Shown in pieces: positions 1 to 12,427 of a stretch of 64,000 nucleotides of DNA. Source of the stretch: Hydractinia symbiolongicarpus (Eukaryota > Cnidaria > Hydrozoa > Anthoathecata > Hydractiniidae); the NCBI RefSeq assembly GCF_029227915.1, contig NC_079888.1:2677001-2741000 (forward strand), in the 5' to 3' direction. The notes below the pieces were generated by a model. It saw only the letters and a list, made by a program, of their open reading frames with translations, ran no database searches and had not been told where the DNA came from. The stretch's first letter is position 1. Each line of letters begins with the position of its first letter. The position numbers and the translations under genes were made by a program.

Positions 1-233
1 TCAACAGAACTTTCAATCGTACAAAAAGGTTCTACCTTGTGCAATACAATGGCAAAATCAACTTCCACAAAAATTTCTTCCTTAGGAAGGGCAGAAATGA
101 TTTCCACATGTGCAACAACAATTGGACAATGCCATTATGTTTGTAGATTAAGAAGATTTCTGTTTGTATTTGCTAATTACCAGAAAATCTAAAATCGTAT
201 TCTGTAGGATGTGAAAATAAAAATTGACAATAC

Positions 234-378
234 CTCCTCCATTTTCATAACAAAGATTTGGAAATCTCCACACATTTCCAAACCCAACTGCATAACCTAC
301 ACATGATAACAAGAAGTCTAATTTATTTCCCCACTCTTCACGCTCGACGACATCACCATCTTCCGGCTCATCTTTTTT
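234..378 (-). CDS. SLC6-family transporter, single exon covering TM1
   Basis: One exon of a sodium/chloride-coupled neurotransmitter or amino-acid transporter of the plasma membrane. Read on the minus strand, an acceptor (TTTTAG, ending at 379) opens an exon encoding an acidic N-terminal tail, then [10 protein letters not shown] and [18 protein letters not shown], ending at NGG just before a GT donor at 233-232. The GxGNVWRFP core is the unwound TM1 sodium/substrate site of SLC6 proteins. Monoamine transporters carry Asp in this segment. Here the position is Gly, which points to an amino-acid-type substrate (glycine/GABA/neutral amino acid); this is inference. The exon ends at codon phase 1. 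The rest of the transporter should lie beyond the left edge, and I could not find the first coding exon, which should lie at higher coordinates. The plus-strand reading over this exon is antisense shadow. Confidence 0.85.
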
Positions 379-2344
379 CTAAAATAAACAGAACAATTAT
401 GCAGTCAATTAAATTACATTGCAAAAACAGTCCAGATAATAGCAAAAAAAGATGAATTAAAAACAGGCTGCCTAAGAGGCAAATATCTTCCAAATTATAT
501 TTTCATCCATGAAAGAAGTTACAGAAACTTTCATCAACGTATCTTTATTTTAACATATTTCAATTTCATTATTTTTTTTAAAATTTATAAGCAAAGATAA
601 CTAGTTAGTTTGTAGACTACCAATATTATTCAGACATTTTTTTAATAAAAAAGTATTACTTCTGGTGTGAAATTTGATTGACCTTTTGGGAATTTAAAAC
701 ATTAAGGAAGCCCTGTATACTTTCAATTCTAGTTGCCGCCATAGTCACAAATTGATCAGCAAAGGGTAAAAAGCCTGGCATTCCTTTTTTAATTAAATGC
801 TAAATTAAGAAGTTTATAAATAACCTGTATTCTTTATTCTTGTTTCCTGTTTTACAAAAATATTCTGTTTGCTATCTTTATGTTGCTAAGTTTTCTTTTT
901 ACTTAGTAAATAATAATGGATTGTTTATTGTTTTTATTTTGCTATTATTTGTTATGATGTAAAAATCCACAAGAATTAACCAGTAAGAAAAATCCAAAGG
1001 AATTTCCTGCTAGAAAAATCTATGTGAGTTTGGCTGTGACAACATACAGCTACTATTACAGACAGACTGGGTATTATAATACAGATGATTACAAACCCAG
1101 GGAAAGAATTAATTCTTGTCATTCTTGTATATAAATCGTTCTTAAAATCTTTACCACATTATGACAAAAACATTTTAAATGTGTGAGATAATCTCTATTC
1201 CTGTTATGTGCATTTGTCTGTGTAAAAATATATATTCACATTAAATAGAAAAACAATTAATATCCAAAACGTTTTTATAATATTATTAAGTAAATTGTAT
1301 GAGATTGGTTAGTCATAGGTGGGAATTTTTCGATTAGATCTTATTAGTAACACTTGTAGTTATGACGATTAGATAATAAAAACAAACTGGGCTACAGGCA
1401 CTATCATTATTTAAACAAAGCATATGATAAAATCAACTTCAATCAATCAATCAAAATATATATATATAAATTCCTGCACTTTACAATAACAAAATCTTAT
1501 GCCACAGCCCTAACTTCAATTTATATTTTATTATGACTTTTACATGAGAACCTTATTTATTCAAAAAAATGTGTGTCAAGTTTTTTGTGAAATGTTAATC
1601 GATGTCAAGACAAATTATCTGAAATTCAGACAAAAATTCCGAATAATAAAATGTCTCAGATGAATTGTAATGTCTGGGTTATGTACAGGAATTGTGATGT
1701 TTAATAGACTGTATGAAAACTTCATTAAAAGAATATTTACTAAGAGTGATATAACATAAACAATATTTTAAGTATGACATTTTTAAGCAAACAACTTGTC
1801 CGTTAATTTATTTATTTTTCAAAAAATATGCATTACCCTGATCTTGTTTATCTAATTCAATTTCACAGGATTAGTTATCTTTTTTTAACACATTTTGTAT
1901 AGTTTCCTAAGTGATCCTAAGCGGTTGTAATAAAGTTTAACAACATTAATAACATGTTGAAATGCTTCTGATTTTTCCCCCATAACATGAGTATTAATAA
2001 TAGTTATTAGGTTAAGGAATAAGCTTTCTCAGCAATGGAATTCCATGCCTGAGAATGCTCCCTGGATTTTAATTATATAACAATCACATTTTACTTATAT
2101 TTATACTTTGTATAAATATATATGTCTTAAAAAAGGAAAATTAAGAAAAAGTAATTTGTTTTAAGTATTTATCCTTTAGAAGCGTTAATTTGGCAACAAT
2201 TTCTCCAGTATGCCATAGCTGCTAATAACATGTTGTAAAATCTGATAACAACAAGTCAACAAACAACTTAAAATCAAAAGACATCAAGTTACACATCTAT
2301 TTACCACATAACATTATTTTTATCATCTTAAAAGCTTTTGTGTA
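379..2344. other. Non-coding AT-rich stretch upstream of the SLC6 exon
   Basis: I see no coding exon with family resemblance. The stretch holds poly-A/T tracts and a short ATCA plus TA microsatellite near 1440-1470. An upstream first exon of the SLC6-type gene could be here but is not recognisable. Confidence 0.5.
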
Positions 2345-3712
2345 TAAACAATCATCATCATCATCATCATCATCATTCTCGGCTTAACGTCCGTTTTCCA
2401 TGCTAGCATGGGTTGGACGGGGTATATTAATGACCCTCTTCCAATCTGATCTAGACTGTGTTAGATCTAAACTCAACTTCCTCTCTATCAAGTCTGTCCT
2501 TATAACCTCCTGCCAAGTCTTTCTCGGTCTGCCTCTGGGCTTTGCCCCAGGAACTATCAAGTCTCTACACTTTCTTACCCAATTATCCTCCTCCATTCTT
2601 TCCAAGTGCCCAAGCCAATTCAATCTTCTTATCTGGATAACATCTTTAATTCTACAGAGACTTAGCCTGCTTCTTAGCTCATCTGAACTCTTTCTGTCTC
2701 TCAGACTGGCATTACACATCCACCTAACCATTCTCATATCATTCCTTTCTAAACGGTCAAGATCTTCCTGCTTCACTGCCCATGTCTCACTACCGTACAA
2801 CATAACACTTCTTACACAGGCCTCCTACAACCTACCTTTTACCTCAATTGACAGGACTCTGCTAGTCAATAAAGGAAGTAACTCTCTAAACTTTTTCCAA
2901 GCAGAACCTATCCTGCAAGTAACACTTCTTCCAACACCCCCTTCACTGCCCAACATATCACCTAAGTAACAGAAGTTCTTAACTATCTCTAACGAGCCAC
3001 TGTTGTACATCATTAAAGCTGGAAATACTTCATTCTGTATAATCTCACCTTTGCAACGCTTGCATACAAACTGTATGCCAGCTCTTAACCTTCCATTAAT
3101 ACTACTGCACTTCTTATGTACCCAATACTTGCAAGTCTGACAAAAAATTGAGTTACTACCAACCCCTTTCCTGCAAACTCCACAAGGCCACTTTCCAACT
3201 ACAAGGTCACACTTGGCTGCAATGCTACTTATCATGACTTTAGACTTTGCTGTGTTTACCTTCAGCCCTTTCTCTTCTAGTCCTTTCTTCCACTTCTCAA
3301 ACTTTTCAACTAATTCTTCCATCGACTCTGCTATGAGAACCAAATCATCTGCATACAATAACTCCCATGGGCAACCTGTTCTGAACTCCATCGACAGCGC
3401 TTCTAAGACTAGAATAAACAACAAAGGACTAAGTACAGAACCCTGATGTACACCAACATTTACACTAAATTCATCACTAAGTGAATCGTTAATCCTGACA
3501 CGACTTCTAGCATTGCTGTACATAGACTGAACCATCGTAACTAGCCACTCATCCACACCTAATTTTCTCATAGCCCACCAAATAACTTTACGTGGCACTC
3601 TATCAAAAGCTTTCTCTAAATCTACAAAGGCAAAATAGAGATTCTTTCTCTTTCCTAAATACTTTTCCTGAAGCTGTCTGAGTAAAAATATTGCATCTGT
3701 AGTGCCACCGAT
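2345..3712 (-). mobile_element. 5'-truncated RTE-like LINE with ATC-repeat tail
   Basis: A non-LTR retrotransposon 3' fragment on the minus strand. It starts abruptly at about 3712 inside the reverse transcriptase fingers and runs through RT, a zinc-finger insert, the RT C-terminal region and a short 3' UTR. It ends at 2345-2380 in an (ATC)n / (GAT)n microsatellite, a typical tail for this group. Just inside the tail is the palindrome CCATGCTAGCATGG (2398-2411) within a conserved-looking context ending GGTTGGACGG. I recall closely similar 3' tails in cephalopod and other invertebrate repeats, but this must be searched. 5' truncation is expected for target-primed reverse transcription. Confidence 0.85.
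2384..3712 (-). pseudogene. LINE reverse transcriptase with PHD-like insert, one stop codon
   Basis: RNA-directed DNA polymerase of the LINE. In one continuous minus-strand frame I see motif A as FVDLEKAFDRVPR (about 3610-3650), the motif B region GVHQGSVLSPLLF, and motif C LLYADDLVLIAES. After that comes a zinc-finger insert with the spacing C-x2-C, C-x2-C-x4-H-x2-C, C-x2-C (CGVC, CQTCKYWVHKKC, CKRC), which fits a PHD/C4HC3 pattern. The C-terminal part contains LYGSETWAVK, LNWLGHLERM and KPRGRPRKTW, typical of RTE-related polymerases. The only break in frame is a TAG at 2825-2827 between KGRL and EACVRSV. The N-terminus, with any endonuclease domain, is absent because of truncation. A single nonsense codon suggests a fairly recent insertion. 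Confidence 0.85.
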
Positions 3713-4857
3713 AAATAATTACACAATGTTTTCATTTCTATATTTTCTTTTTGATTGAAAAAATATTCATTAAAATAATGTTTTTACTAAATTTACAGCA
3801 ACTTAGGTCATGGGCTTTTAAATTTTTTGAACAATTATTGACTTAGAAATCACAGATAAGTTAAAAACTTGTCTTACTTTCAAACAAAAAGGGAAAATTA
3901 GCAAAAAAAAAAATTATTTTGGTGAATTTCAAGAACTTTGACCAAATTTGTGAGAAACATTTTTTGACGACATATTTTTTTAAAAGGAACTAAACACAAA
4001 AAAACAAATGAACTAGAAAGTAAAAAAATGGTTTGGATAATAAAAGCAGATTAAAAATTGAACATATTTCAACCTAAAAGCTGACAAAAAAGTTTTTCTA
4101 AACCAGTTCAATTATTTGTTCAAATTAAATACAATGTTTGTTTTTCTTTTTTTGTTTCTTTATACATTTAACTGAGCTAACTTTCAGTATGTGACGTAGT
4201 GAAATGTCCAAAGAAAATGAAACCCTCAGAAATATTACAAATCAACTGCATACATTACAATGAAAACGCTTTTGTCTTGCTTTTTATGGAAACTGCATAT
4301 ATGCATTATGCTACCGATGCAAACATTGTCAAAAACTGCTATTCCAAAGGCTAGTTTGCTCTAGCTTTCTCAGTCCTTATGTATTACTGTCTTACTAAAC
4401 AATCTACTATCAGTCAGAATTATGAAATCATCGATTAAACTATCAATTTTAGCTTTTTTTATTGATGGAAGTTAACTAAGCTTTTTTCTTTGAAAAAATG
4501 AGTTTCTCTCAAACTAAAGCTTAGACACAAACGAATGACTCAGTGGAAACCACGAGTTTAAATTGGACAATGTGACTAATCGCTTCGGAGGCCATTTTAA
4601 TTTATCTGTGAGTTGTTTACCAAGCTTTGCCACATCTTACTCTGGTAAAAACTAAATAGTTTACTAATGTTTGTTAGGGTAAGTGAAACCATTTGCTGGA
4701 ATACTCGGATGAAAGGGCTTTCCTCGACATGGACCATGGATATTTTTTATTTTTAAATTTAATGCATGATTTTTTCAGGTGAAATTTTGAGCCTTTTAAG
4801 ATAGATATCCTTGCAAATAATGAAGGACATACCATTTAAAGCTTGTTTTAAGCTACA
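3713..4857. other. No recognised feature
   Basis: AT-rich sequence with homopolymer runs. I see no conserved exon, RNA gene or clear repeat boundary. Confidence 0.5.
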
Positions 4858-5017
4858 CAGACCCGTACAGTGATCACCCTCATTTCCTTCTCATGCTGGG
4901 GTAATTTGCAGGTCTTTGGTAGCATTTGGGCACCCATATTGAAACGCCACTATGAGGAATCGAACACCAGTCTGTAGCACAATTATGAGAGTTATAACCG
5001 AGTTATAAGCGACTTGA
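4858..5017 (-). repeat. SINE copy, tRNA-like head (family 2)
   Basis: On the minus strand the 5' part reads like a degenerate tRNA: an A-box-like GGTTATAACTCTC followed after a typical distance by the B-box-like GTGTTCGATTCC (4955-4966 on the plus strand as the complement). The body then resembles the copy at 12428-12640, with shared landmarks such as an ATTCAACATGG-like / TTTCAATATGG segment. This is probably a Pol III SINE, here shortened at its 3' end. Confidence 0.5.
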
Positions 5018-8000
5018 CATTTAAGGCTTTTCTGGCAGGGGTTCCCTTTGTATGTATTATTCCTCTCAATTCGTTTCCTCTAAATTTGTTTCATAAATTT
5101 ACAAATAAAAGTAGTTTTTTAAACCTAGCTAGCTACTGTTTTGACAGTTCCCACATAGAGTGTTATAGCTGTAGCTATATTTTATTTGATTCACTTATGC
5201 TTTACCCCACGTATTCATCTTTAAATTAGGACCTATAGCTAAAAATGTTAAGTGTTGAAGTTTGATAAGTGGGTTCTTAATCATGACTATATCATATCTG
5301 CGTTTAAAAACTTACTTTGTCAATGATCTTCGACTTTTCTTCGAGCGCTATATTGTCCGACATGACTGACTTTAGTGTATGCTAACTTGGTTGTCCTTGT
5401 ATACCTTTCTCAAAAACAATGTTACAGTCTAACGGTCAAATGAAGGAATGACCTTTCACAGTGAGAATCCTTGTTTACATTCGAATGTGCCTTCCGCCTT
5501 TTTTCTATTCCGTAAAATAATTATTAATGGCCTCACGCACTAACCTCAACAAGTATATATGAAATACAAATATTTAATTAGGTTTAAATGACCATTACTA
5601 ATTAGTCTGATTTTGCGGAACAATAGCTAGAAACTTGATGTAGAAAGCCATATGTTGTCTTAGTTAATTTTTATCTCTTTGAGGGAAACCGCAAATAGGT
5701 TAACACCTCGTGAAAATAGAGCTACCTTGGCAAACATACTTAACAACTTGCTTTAAAATAATTTAATTCTTTTTCTCCGTAAAACTTGACCAGAATGAAA
5801 TTTAAATCGGAAACTCGTAAAAACAGTTTTTTCTCCCAAAAATTGATTTTTCTCCCCTTTCAAAATATATTTAACGTTGACTCAGAAGAAAAATTTAAGA
5901 CGATGAATTGAACAGAGTTTGTTAAAGTTCCGGAACTATTCTTTCAGCAGCTTTTCACGCAATAAAATAAAGGATAAAGAAAGTTTTCTTTGCCTATAAA
6001 ATCTTTATCTATGTCCCTTTCATTTGTGTTTCACATAAATAAAATTTGGGCATGCTGTATATCGTGTTTAAATAAATAAAATTTAGGCGTGAGCAACACA
6101 TGACAATAAAAAGATAAAGTGACTAACATAAACTTTAAAAATATCCTGGGAAAGAGGATGAAATTAAATAAAGCTTTCATATGTGGACTTTATATTTCCG
6201 TCAATCAAGCAAAACTTTTTAAATAAAACTTGCATAATTTTTTGTTTTGTTTTGATGTTATAAAAGTTAAAATACATATAGCAAGCGACACTTTAAGAAA
6301 CAAAGGATGTTTACATTATTTTTACAATCCTCCCCCAAAATTAATATGACAAATTTTGTAGCACTAAAATTACATATACATCGACACAAAATTTCTTATG
6401 TATCATGAATATTATACTACGAGTGAACAAAAAGCAAAATGAAGGAGTACTGTTTTTAGTTCATGTCTTTTTAAAATTATTGCAGAGTCAATATCGTTTC
6501 TGTGGCATTTTTTCTCCCAGACTGAGGGACTGTTTATATGAGAGGTAGGACAATCCGGCCTCATATCATCAATAATTGCACTCAATATCACTTTGTTTAT
6601 ATAAAAAAAAATTTCCCTCAGGACAATTTTGTCCCGTCGGGGCTAAGCTCAGGCAGGTCGGTTTTTTATATATAAACAAATTGTCCTAGGATAAACGAGT
6701 TATAGAGAGAAAGAACGAAATTTTAAAAAAAACTTCAAATTTTGACGACGATTGTATTTACCTACACTTAGCTATTTAAAATAACTAAGTGATCTTTAAT
6801 ACAGCTTCAGTTTGTTTAGGTTTATAAACCCGCTTTTACATTTACATGTTTTTTTAAAAAAATATCAAAATTCTAACCAGGCTTATTATTTATTATTTAT
6901 TTTCTCTATTGTTCTAAACAAAGATAAGTTTTTAACTTGGAATCCCAACCTGATTTTCTTACATTCTTACATTTATAAAATAAAAAGCGTGTATTTTTGC
7001 AGATAAAAACTGGTATAAATAATATGTTTATGTTTTGTTTTGGTTATCTTTATGTTTATATAAAGTTCACATGCATAAACTTTAAGAAAACAAATGGCCG
7101 CAATAAACAAAAAAATAAGTATACCGCTCCACAAAATATTATATTAAGTCGAGCAAGAAAAGGGAACCTGAAGATGTCAAAAGTTTTTGGAAAAAAAACA
7201 AATAAATTTACTGAGAGAAAACTACACATTTCTCACATTTCAGCTGCCTAGATCAATTTATCGAAAACTTTGTGATTAAGGCATCAATGTAATCACAACT
7301 AAAATAGAAAACATACATTTTGAAAAACAATAGCGGCTTATTTAACATCACAGAATAAACCCTGAGAACGGAGATGATATTTCTAAACGTAAATTTTTAT
7401 TCCTTTCACCTTCTCCTTGCTTATATTGACGGCGGAAAAACGAGATGATGAGGTTGTGCTAATGTATCTCTTATGTCAATTTTCTTATAAAAATTGTTCA
7501 CAAAGAAAATGAACATAAGCACTTGTCGTATGTAGAAGTTTATGTAACTTCTTATCTTGTCGGCCATATTTTTTATATAACGTAAGAGAGAACAAATGAA
7601 CATTCGTTCCTACGGAAACCGAGGAGGGTCACCCCTGATTTATTTCAGAATCGACATTTATTTTTAAAATCGACATTTATTTTAAGAAACCATTTCGGAA
7701 TTATAAATCAGTTTTTAATATTTTAGCATCAAATCTGATTTATTTCGAAATCGCAATATTTATAAGGCTTTTTATAAGGTTTTTTAAAACTGCCGAGTTT
7801 CGCATTTTATGACCGTTTTTGACCGTTTATAATCGAGCAAAGTAGTCTTCCTTCAGATTCGGCATTGCAAATACACAAGGTTATTGGATGTGCGCAGGGG
7901 CAGATTACAAAAAGGCTAAATTTGCCACATGATGTTTACATAAGCCTCTCTCGCCAGTGATGTGGAGCCAACTGAAACGGGAAAATCAAGCTGACTTTAT

Positions 8001-9461
8001 CCTTGATACACACATCTTTTTATATTTTTGTCTAACTACCAATAACGATGGCAAAATAATGGTGGAAAACGGATAAGGATGTCGGTTACGTGTTCGAAAA
8101 AAGAAATTTATCACGCATCATTATCCCAATCAACTAAATCACGCTCAGGAAGAAAGGAACTGGCTCACCTAGGAGGATTCTATCCATTAGTGTGAACATA
8201 ATGCGAAAAAGGCAGGTAACGCAGTAGACCAAGAACATCAAAAATTATAGCTAGCTACCCATCTCTCTATAAGTTGATGCATAAAACAAACAAAAATTCC
8301 ACATAACCAAAGAGAATCCGATTTAACACAACTCTCACGGTACTATTTTATCTGATTATTCCAGGAAATTAACGACGCATAAAATTAACAAAAAATTTGA
8401 AATTTGGCGTAAAGTGTAACGTAAATATCCAGGACGTTGAAAAAGTTACTAGTTAATTAAAAATCTGTAATTAAAGTTAAAAAATCGCAATAGAAAGTTA
8501 ACACACACGCATACTTTGTTCTCATTGTTTGCTTGACGAAAATTATCTAATCATCTTTGTAGGCTAAAGGGCAGCTGATATTGTAAACATTTTGAAGAAA
8601 AATAAGAGAAACTGGTTGTCAATGAATTCTTTCTCAAAATAAAGATAATTCCCAATTCGCGTAATATTAATGCTTTTTGTAAGTCAATTGTTAACTTGAG
8701 TTAAAAATCGCGTTCATTAAATTCATATATATAAGTTGTTATACTCAACCGTAGTTTCTTTTGTGATAATTTTACACCTCGTTAATTTCCTGGAAAAAGG
8801 AAATAGATGACCAATTTTAAACCTTTTTGAGGATTAAAGTACAAACATTGGGGTGTGCAATATTTAGTCCTTTTAAAGTAATTCACCCCTTGTGCTTGGC
8901 AGATCGAGTACAAATACAGGCTACAAATTTTATATATTTTTTTACCATGCAAACATAGTTAATGTAATTTAATACTGTTTTTTTTTACATAATGTTTTTT
9001 GTATACAGTGCTTGTCAGTGTAATAATATAAAGGTGTAAGGAAGACATGTTAAACTTTTACATGTTATGACATTGATCTTCTTTTCGTTGCTTAATCATT
9101 AACTATAGCTGGTGCTAAGCGATCTCGTCTCCAGTGCTTTTTTACGCCTATGGTTACTTTTGTATCCACCAACCATCCATATCTGATTCTAAAATGTCAT
9201 TTAAATATAACTATGAAAAAAGAAAATAAATGCGCGAAAAATGAATTAATAATAGTGTATTTTCGGTTATTATTATATTATTAACAAATTAGTTATTCTT
9301 AACTTTAAGGCAAAAATCATCCTGATTATATATTCTTAGCATATTCTTAGCAAAGTTGATATTGAAAGATCTGAGAAAGCAGACAAGTGTAGAAATCACC
9401 CCTAAGGTGTCAATTCAACTGACAGACAAAACAACTTAAGTTTGTGAGGATAAAATACCTG
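5018..9461. other. Gene-poor AT-rich interval
   Basis: I found no exon with family resemblance. Short open stretches near 5.0, 6.8, 7.0 and 7.4 kb are low-complexity and unconvincing. A segment around 6510-6690 has weak internal inverted similarity (GTTTATATGAG / TTTATATAAA, GGACAAT on both sides), which could be an old MITE, but I cannot define its ends. Confidence 0.45.
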
Positions 9462-9572
9462 CCCCTTTACGCCGGCCCTAACTTAGCGCCGGCCCTTATT
9501 TCGCTGAAGCGAAATGTTGTGTTTCCTGCCATTAGTAAGGGCCGCATTTCGCGCCACAAAAATGTAAAAGGG
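9462..9572. mobile_element. Short MITE-like inverted-repeat element
   Basis: A GC-rich island of about 110 bp in AT-rich sequence. It begins CCCCTTTAC and ends GTAAAAGGG, imperfect inverted termini. Inside are two GCCGGCCCTWA repeats, a near-palindromic core ATTTCGCTGAAGCGAAAT and an inverted AAGGGCCGCATTTCG copy. The composition and nested inverted repeats suggest a MITE. No clear target duplication is seen. Confidence 0.35.
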
Positions 9573-11059
9573 AATAATCAAGAAAATATCCATGAACTTT
9601 AAAGATCTAGATCGCTTATATTTATTTATTTATTTATTTTATTCGACGTTATTTTCTTCACTGTATTCATCATCTTCATCATCTTGTAGCTATTTCTGCT
9701 ACTATACCTTCCGGAATGTTTTTGCCATCCATTATTGTTCTCATACTTGAACAAGTGGTGGCTTTATAGGATTTCAACTTTACATCATTTTTTACGCTCG
9801 AACGCCACTGTTTATAAAATACCTTGATTTGAACACTCAGACTCTAGTTTTTGCTAGGGCGCATAAAGGACATATCATGTTATCAATCAATCAAAAGTTG
9901 TTGTTGTTTTTTTTACGAAAAACTTTCAGTCCAAATTTTAAAAGAAATGAAGCACTCCAGATAGCGTTCTGAATATTCATGTGGTTTTTGGTTGGTTTTC
10001 AGGGAAAAATGTATTAGGTCCTGCATTCCGCAAATCGTACACTTTTTATAAGTCCCTTTATACCAGGTTGTCAATTTTTATGGAGTCGAGCATGAACGTT
10101 TCATAAAACCATTTTTAATGCCTTCGTATACAACAATCACAAGGCAAAAACTCTACTGTGCAGCGCCTAACTCCGCAAAGATAAAAAATAATTTTACAAA
10201 AAAAATTCAGGACCTACAAAAGTAAAGACACCCTATAACAACTCAAAAGACAATCTCTTTCCCAACGTATTTTGCCTTTTTTGATTCTCTGGCTGGGGGG
10301 GAAGGGACCTTGGGGCGTGAAAGCTCAAAGTAGATTTAGAACGATTTTGTTTGATTTTTTTTATTTGTTCTTCCCATTCTTTTTATATTTTATCTTTGCT
10401 TAAATCTTAAAGAAAAGGATAACTGATTTAGTTTGGTATTCCCGTCTAATCTCTAAGGCATGACACAAGCTTTTGATTTATACCCACGTGATTTAATTGG
10501 ATATTTGATGCAGCAGCATCAATGCACTATTTAACACGTTTCATAAGTTCGCGGATTTCAGTGTCTTGGAAAACGTCTTCCTCAAAAAGTTTCAAAGTCT
10601 CACAAAGTAAATTTTTTTTTGATGCAAATCTCTGAGAAATTTTGAGGAATAGTACACAAATAATTTTGTTTATCGTATTTATATGTCATAAAATTCTGAA
10701 TACATACCCAATATCATTAGTTCATAATAGAATTTGTGTTATTGTTTAATGAGCTTTGAGTGGAAACCTGCCTTATAATGTTTGCAGACATTTTTAACAT
10801 TTTCCTGCCTCTCAGTAATGTTCAGTTCTTCATTTCAATCGATCGACGAAAAAGTAGAAAGCAATGCTACTTTTGAATTCGATGCCAGGTTGACGACGAT
10901 CGTTCTATTTTTTAGTAATATCGATTTATCACATTCGTTTCAGTGAAAACCTGCGAAATCTTCTCGTCGTCACACGGTGAAAGCTGCTGGCCCAATTGAG
11001 CCCAGGGGAGAATGTTGGGGGTGTCTAATTTCTTGTGCGCAGTTTACAGCTTGGCTAGG
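9573..11059. other. No recognised feature
   Basis: AT-rich sequence with a (TTTA)n microsatellite near 9620-9645. I see nothing else to support. Confidence 0.45.
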
Positions 11060-11063
11060 GGAC

Positions 11064-11972
11064 TGTTCTGCCCAGATTGCGAAAACGGCCTGTTTACAAC
11101 CGGGACAGCCGGATTATGTACACATGATCCGATTATGTTTTTTTTGCACTGGTTATGTAGTGGTGACCGGATTATGAACGCTGATATAATGGCTGGCCAG
11201 GCAGGCTGTGATTGGCATTTTCTTCGAACTTTTGTGAATTAAACATTCTCTGGAAGTTAGAACACCCCTAAAAACTAGACATGGCGGAAGAAAAAAGTCT
11301 CGACGTAATTCTTAGTATAAACTAATCTTGTAGTAAATACATTTCAGCATAATATACTTTGAAGTAACTAAATTTCACGGAACCTAAATTTTTCTTTTTG
11401 CGGGAATTAAGTTTGAAAAGTTATTAAACTTGCGAATCCCAAAATTTAGTATTTGCCGCGAAATTTCGTTTCATTTGAGAGCAACAACAACTTTGCCACC
11501 AGGGCTATTCGCTTGTCAGAAGTGATGACGAATGATATACAAGCGGTCGGCCCCGATTATATTTGTTCTATAAGTCTGGAATAATATTTGACTGTCATAC
11601 ATAAGCCGGCCTTCCCCGATTATGTGCGTTCTATAATAAGTGAGAAATAATAGAAAAATGCCATACATAAGCCGGTCGGCCCCGATTACGTTCGTTCTAT
11701 AAGTTTCGAATAATATTTGACTGTGTCATACATAAGTCGGCCTGCCCCGATTATGTTCGTTCTATAATAAATGAGAAATAATATTGCACTGTCGTATATA
11801 AACTGGCCTGCCCTGATTATATGTCCCTTTTATAAGTGCCAAATAATATTTTTTGAGTAATAAGCCGGCCTGTCCTGATTATGTTGCCCTGATTATGTAT
11901 TTTCTGCCCTGTTCTTAACCGGTGCAAGCTGCCGTACTTAATCAGGCCGATGTTCATTATCCGGGCAGAACA
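11064..11972. mobile_element. 909-bp non-autonomous TIR DNA transposon
   Basis: The element begins TGTTCTGCCC (11064-11073) and ends with the exact reverse complement GGGCAGAACA (11963-11972). It is bracketed by the 4-bp direct repeat GGAC (11060-11063 and 11973-11976), a likely target-site duplication. Similarity between the inverted ends extends imperfectly further in (CGGCCTG about 25 bp inside both ends). No transposase is encoded; the short ORFs near 11.0-11.24 kb have no family resemblance and the element is probably mobilised in trans. The right third is a satellite, described separately. The superfamily is not assigned. Confidence 0.7.
11535..11900. repeat. Internal satellite of the TIR element, about five units
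   Basis: About five imperfect tandem units of roughly 65-75 bp share CATACATAAGCCGGCC, CCCCGATTATGTTCGTT and CTATAATAAGTGAGAAATAA. The GCCTG-CC-GATTATG core also occurs singly near both ends of the surrounding TIR element (for example 11110-11180 and 11875-11900). The satellite therefore seems to have grown from subterminal transposon sequence. Confidence 0.75.
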
Positions 11973-11976
11973 GGAC

Positions 11977-12427
11977 CAAGATCTTGTATCAGAAACTGAA
12001 AGTGGAGCGGACGTACAAAATTCACGTTCCTGCTTGGGTTGTTGTAAACATTGAGTTTCTTTCCCATAGGATAAACACCAAGTATGATAACTATCTGTAA
12101 GATCCTATGAAGTACAATTAAAGTATAATATAGCATAATATAAATACGAGTTTTACAAAATCTAACAGTGAACGCATATACTGCTAGCTACATTATCTTC
12201 AAGATTTTAGCTAGCCAGATTTTTTTATCTAGGGCTGGTCTATGCGTGAGGTATAGTATAGTTAACATATATGTTTTAACTGTCAGGTTAGCAAAGCTTA
12301 TAGATCTTGTAAAAGCGAAAAAACCAATAGCAGAATTTTAAAGATTCACTTGTGTTGTTCATCAAGGCTCAACCACACCAGGCATCCAACAAAATCCCCT
12401 ATAGCTATAGTATTTAATGCTCCTTTT
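11977..12427. other. No recognised feature
   Basis: Unique-looking AT-rich sequence. No exon or repeat boundary supported. Confidence 0.45.

Noticed and set aside
258-455. Plus-strand ORF of 65 codons
   Set aside because: It is the antisense of the SLC6 exon at 234-378, whose protein match and splice sites are clear.
2400-3446. Plus-strand ORFs of up to 189 codons over the LINE
   Set aside because: Antisense shadows of the reverse transcriptase on the minus strand.
6510-6690. Possible MITE with TTTATATA-type inverted ends
   Set aside because: Inverted similarity is weak, AT-rich and without definable termini or flanking duplication.
10977-11242. Two overlapping plus-strand ORFs
   Set aside because: They straddle the left end of the 909-bp TIR element and have no protein-family character.
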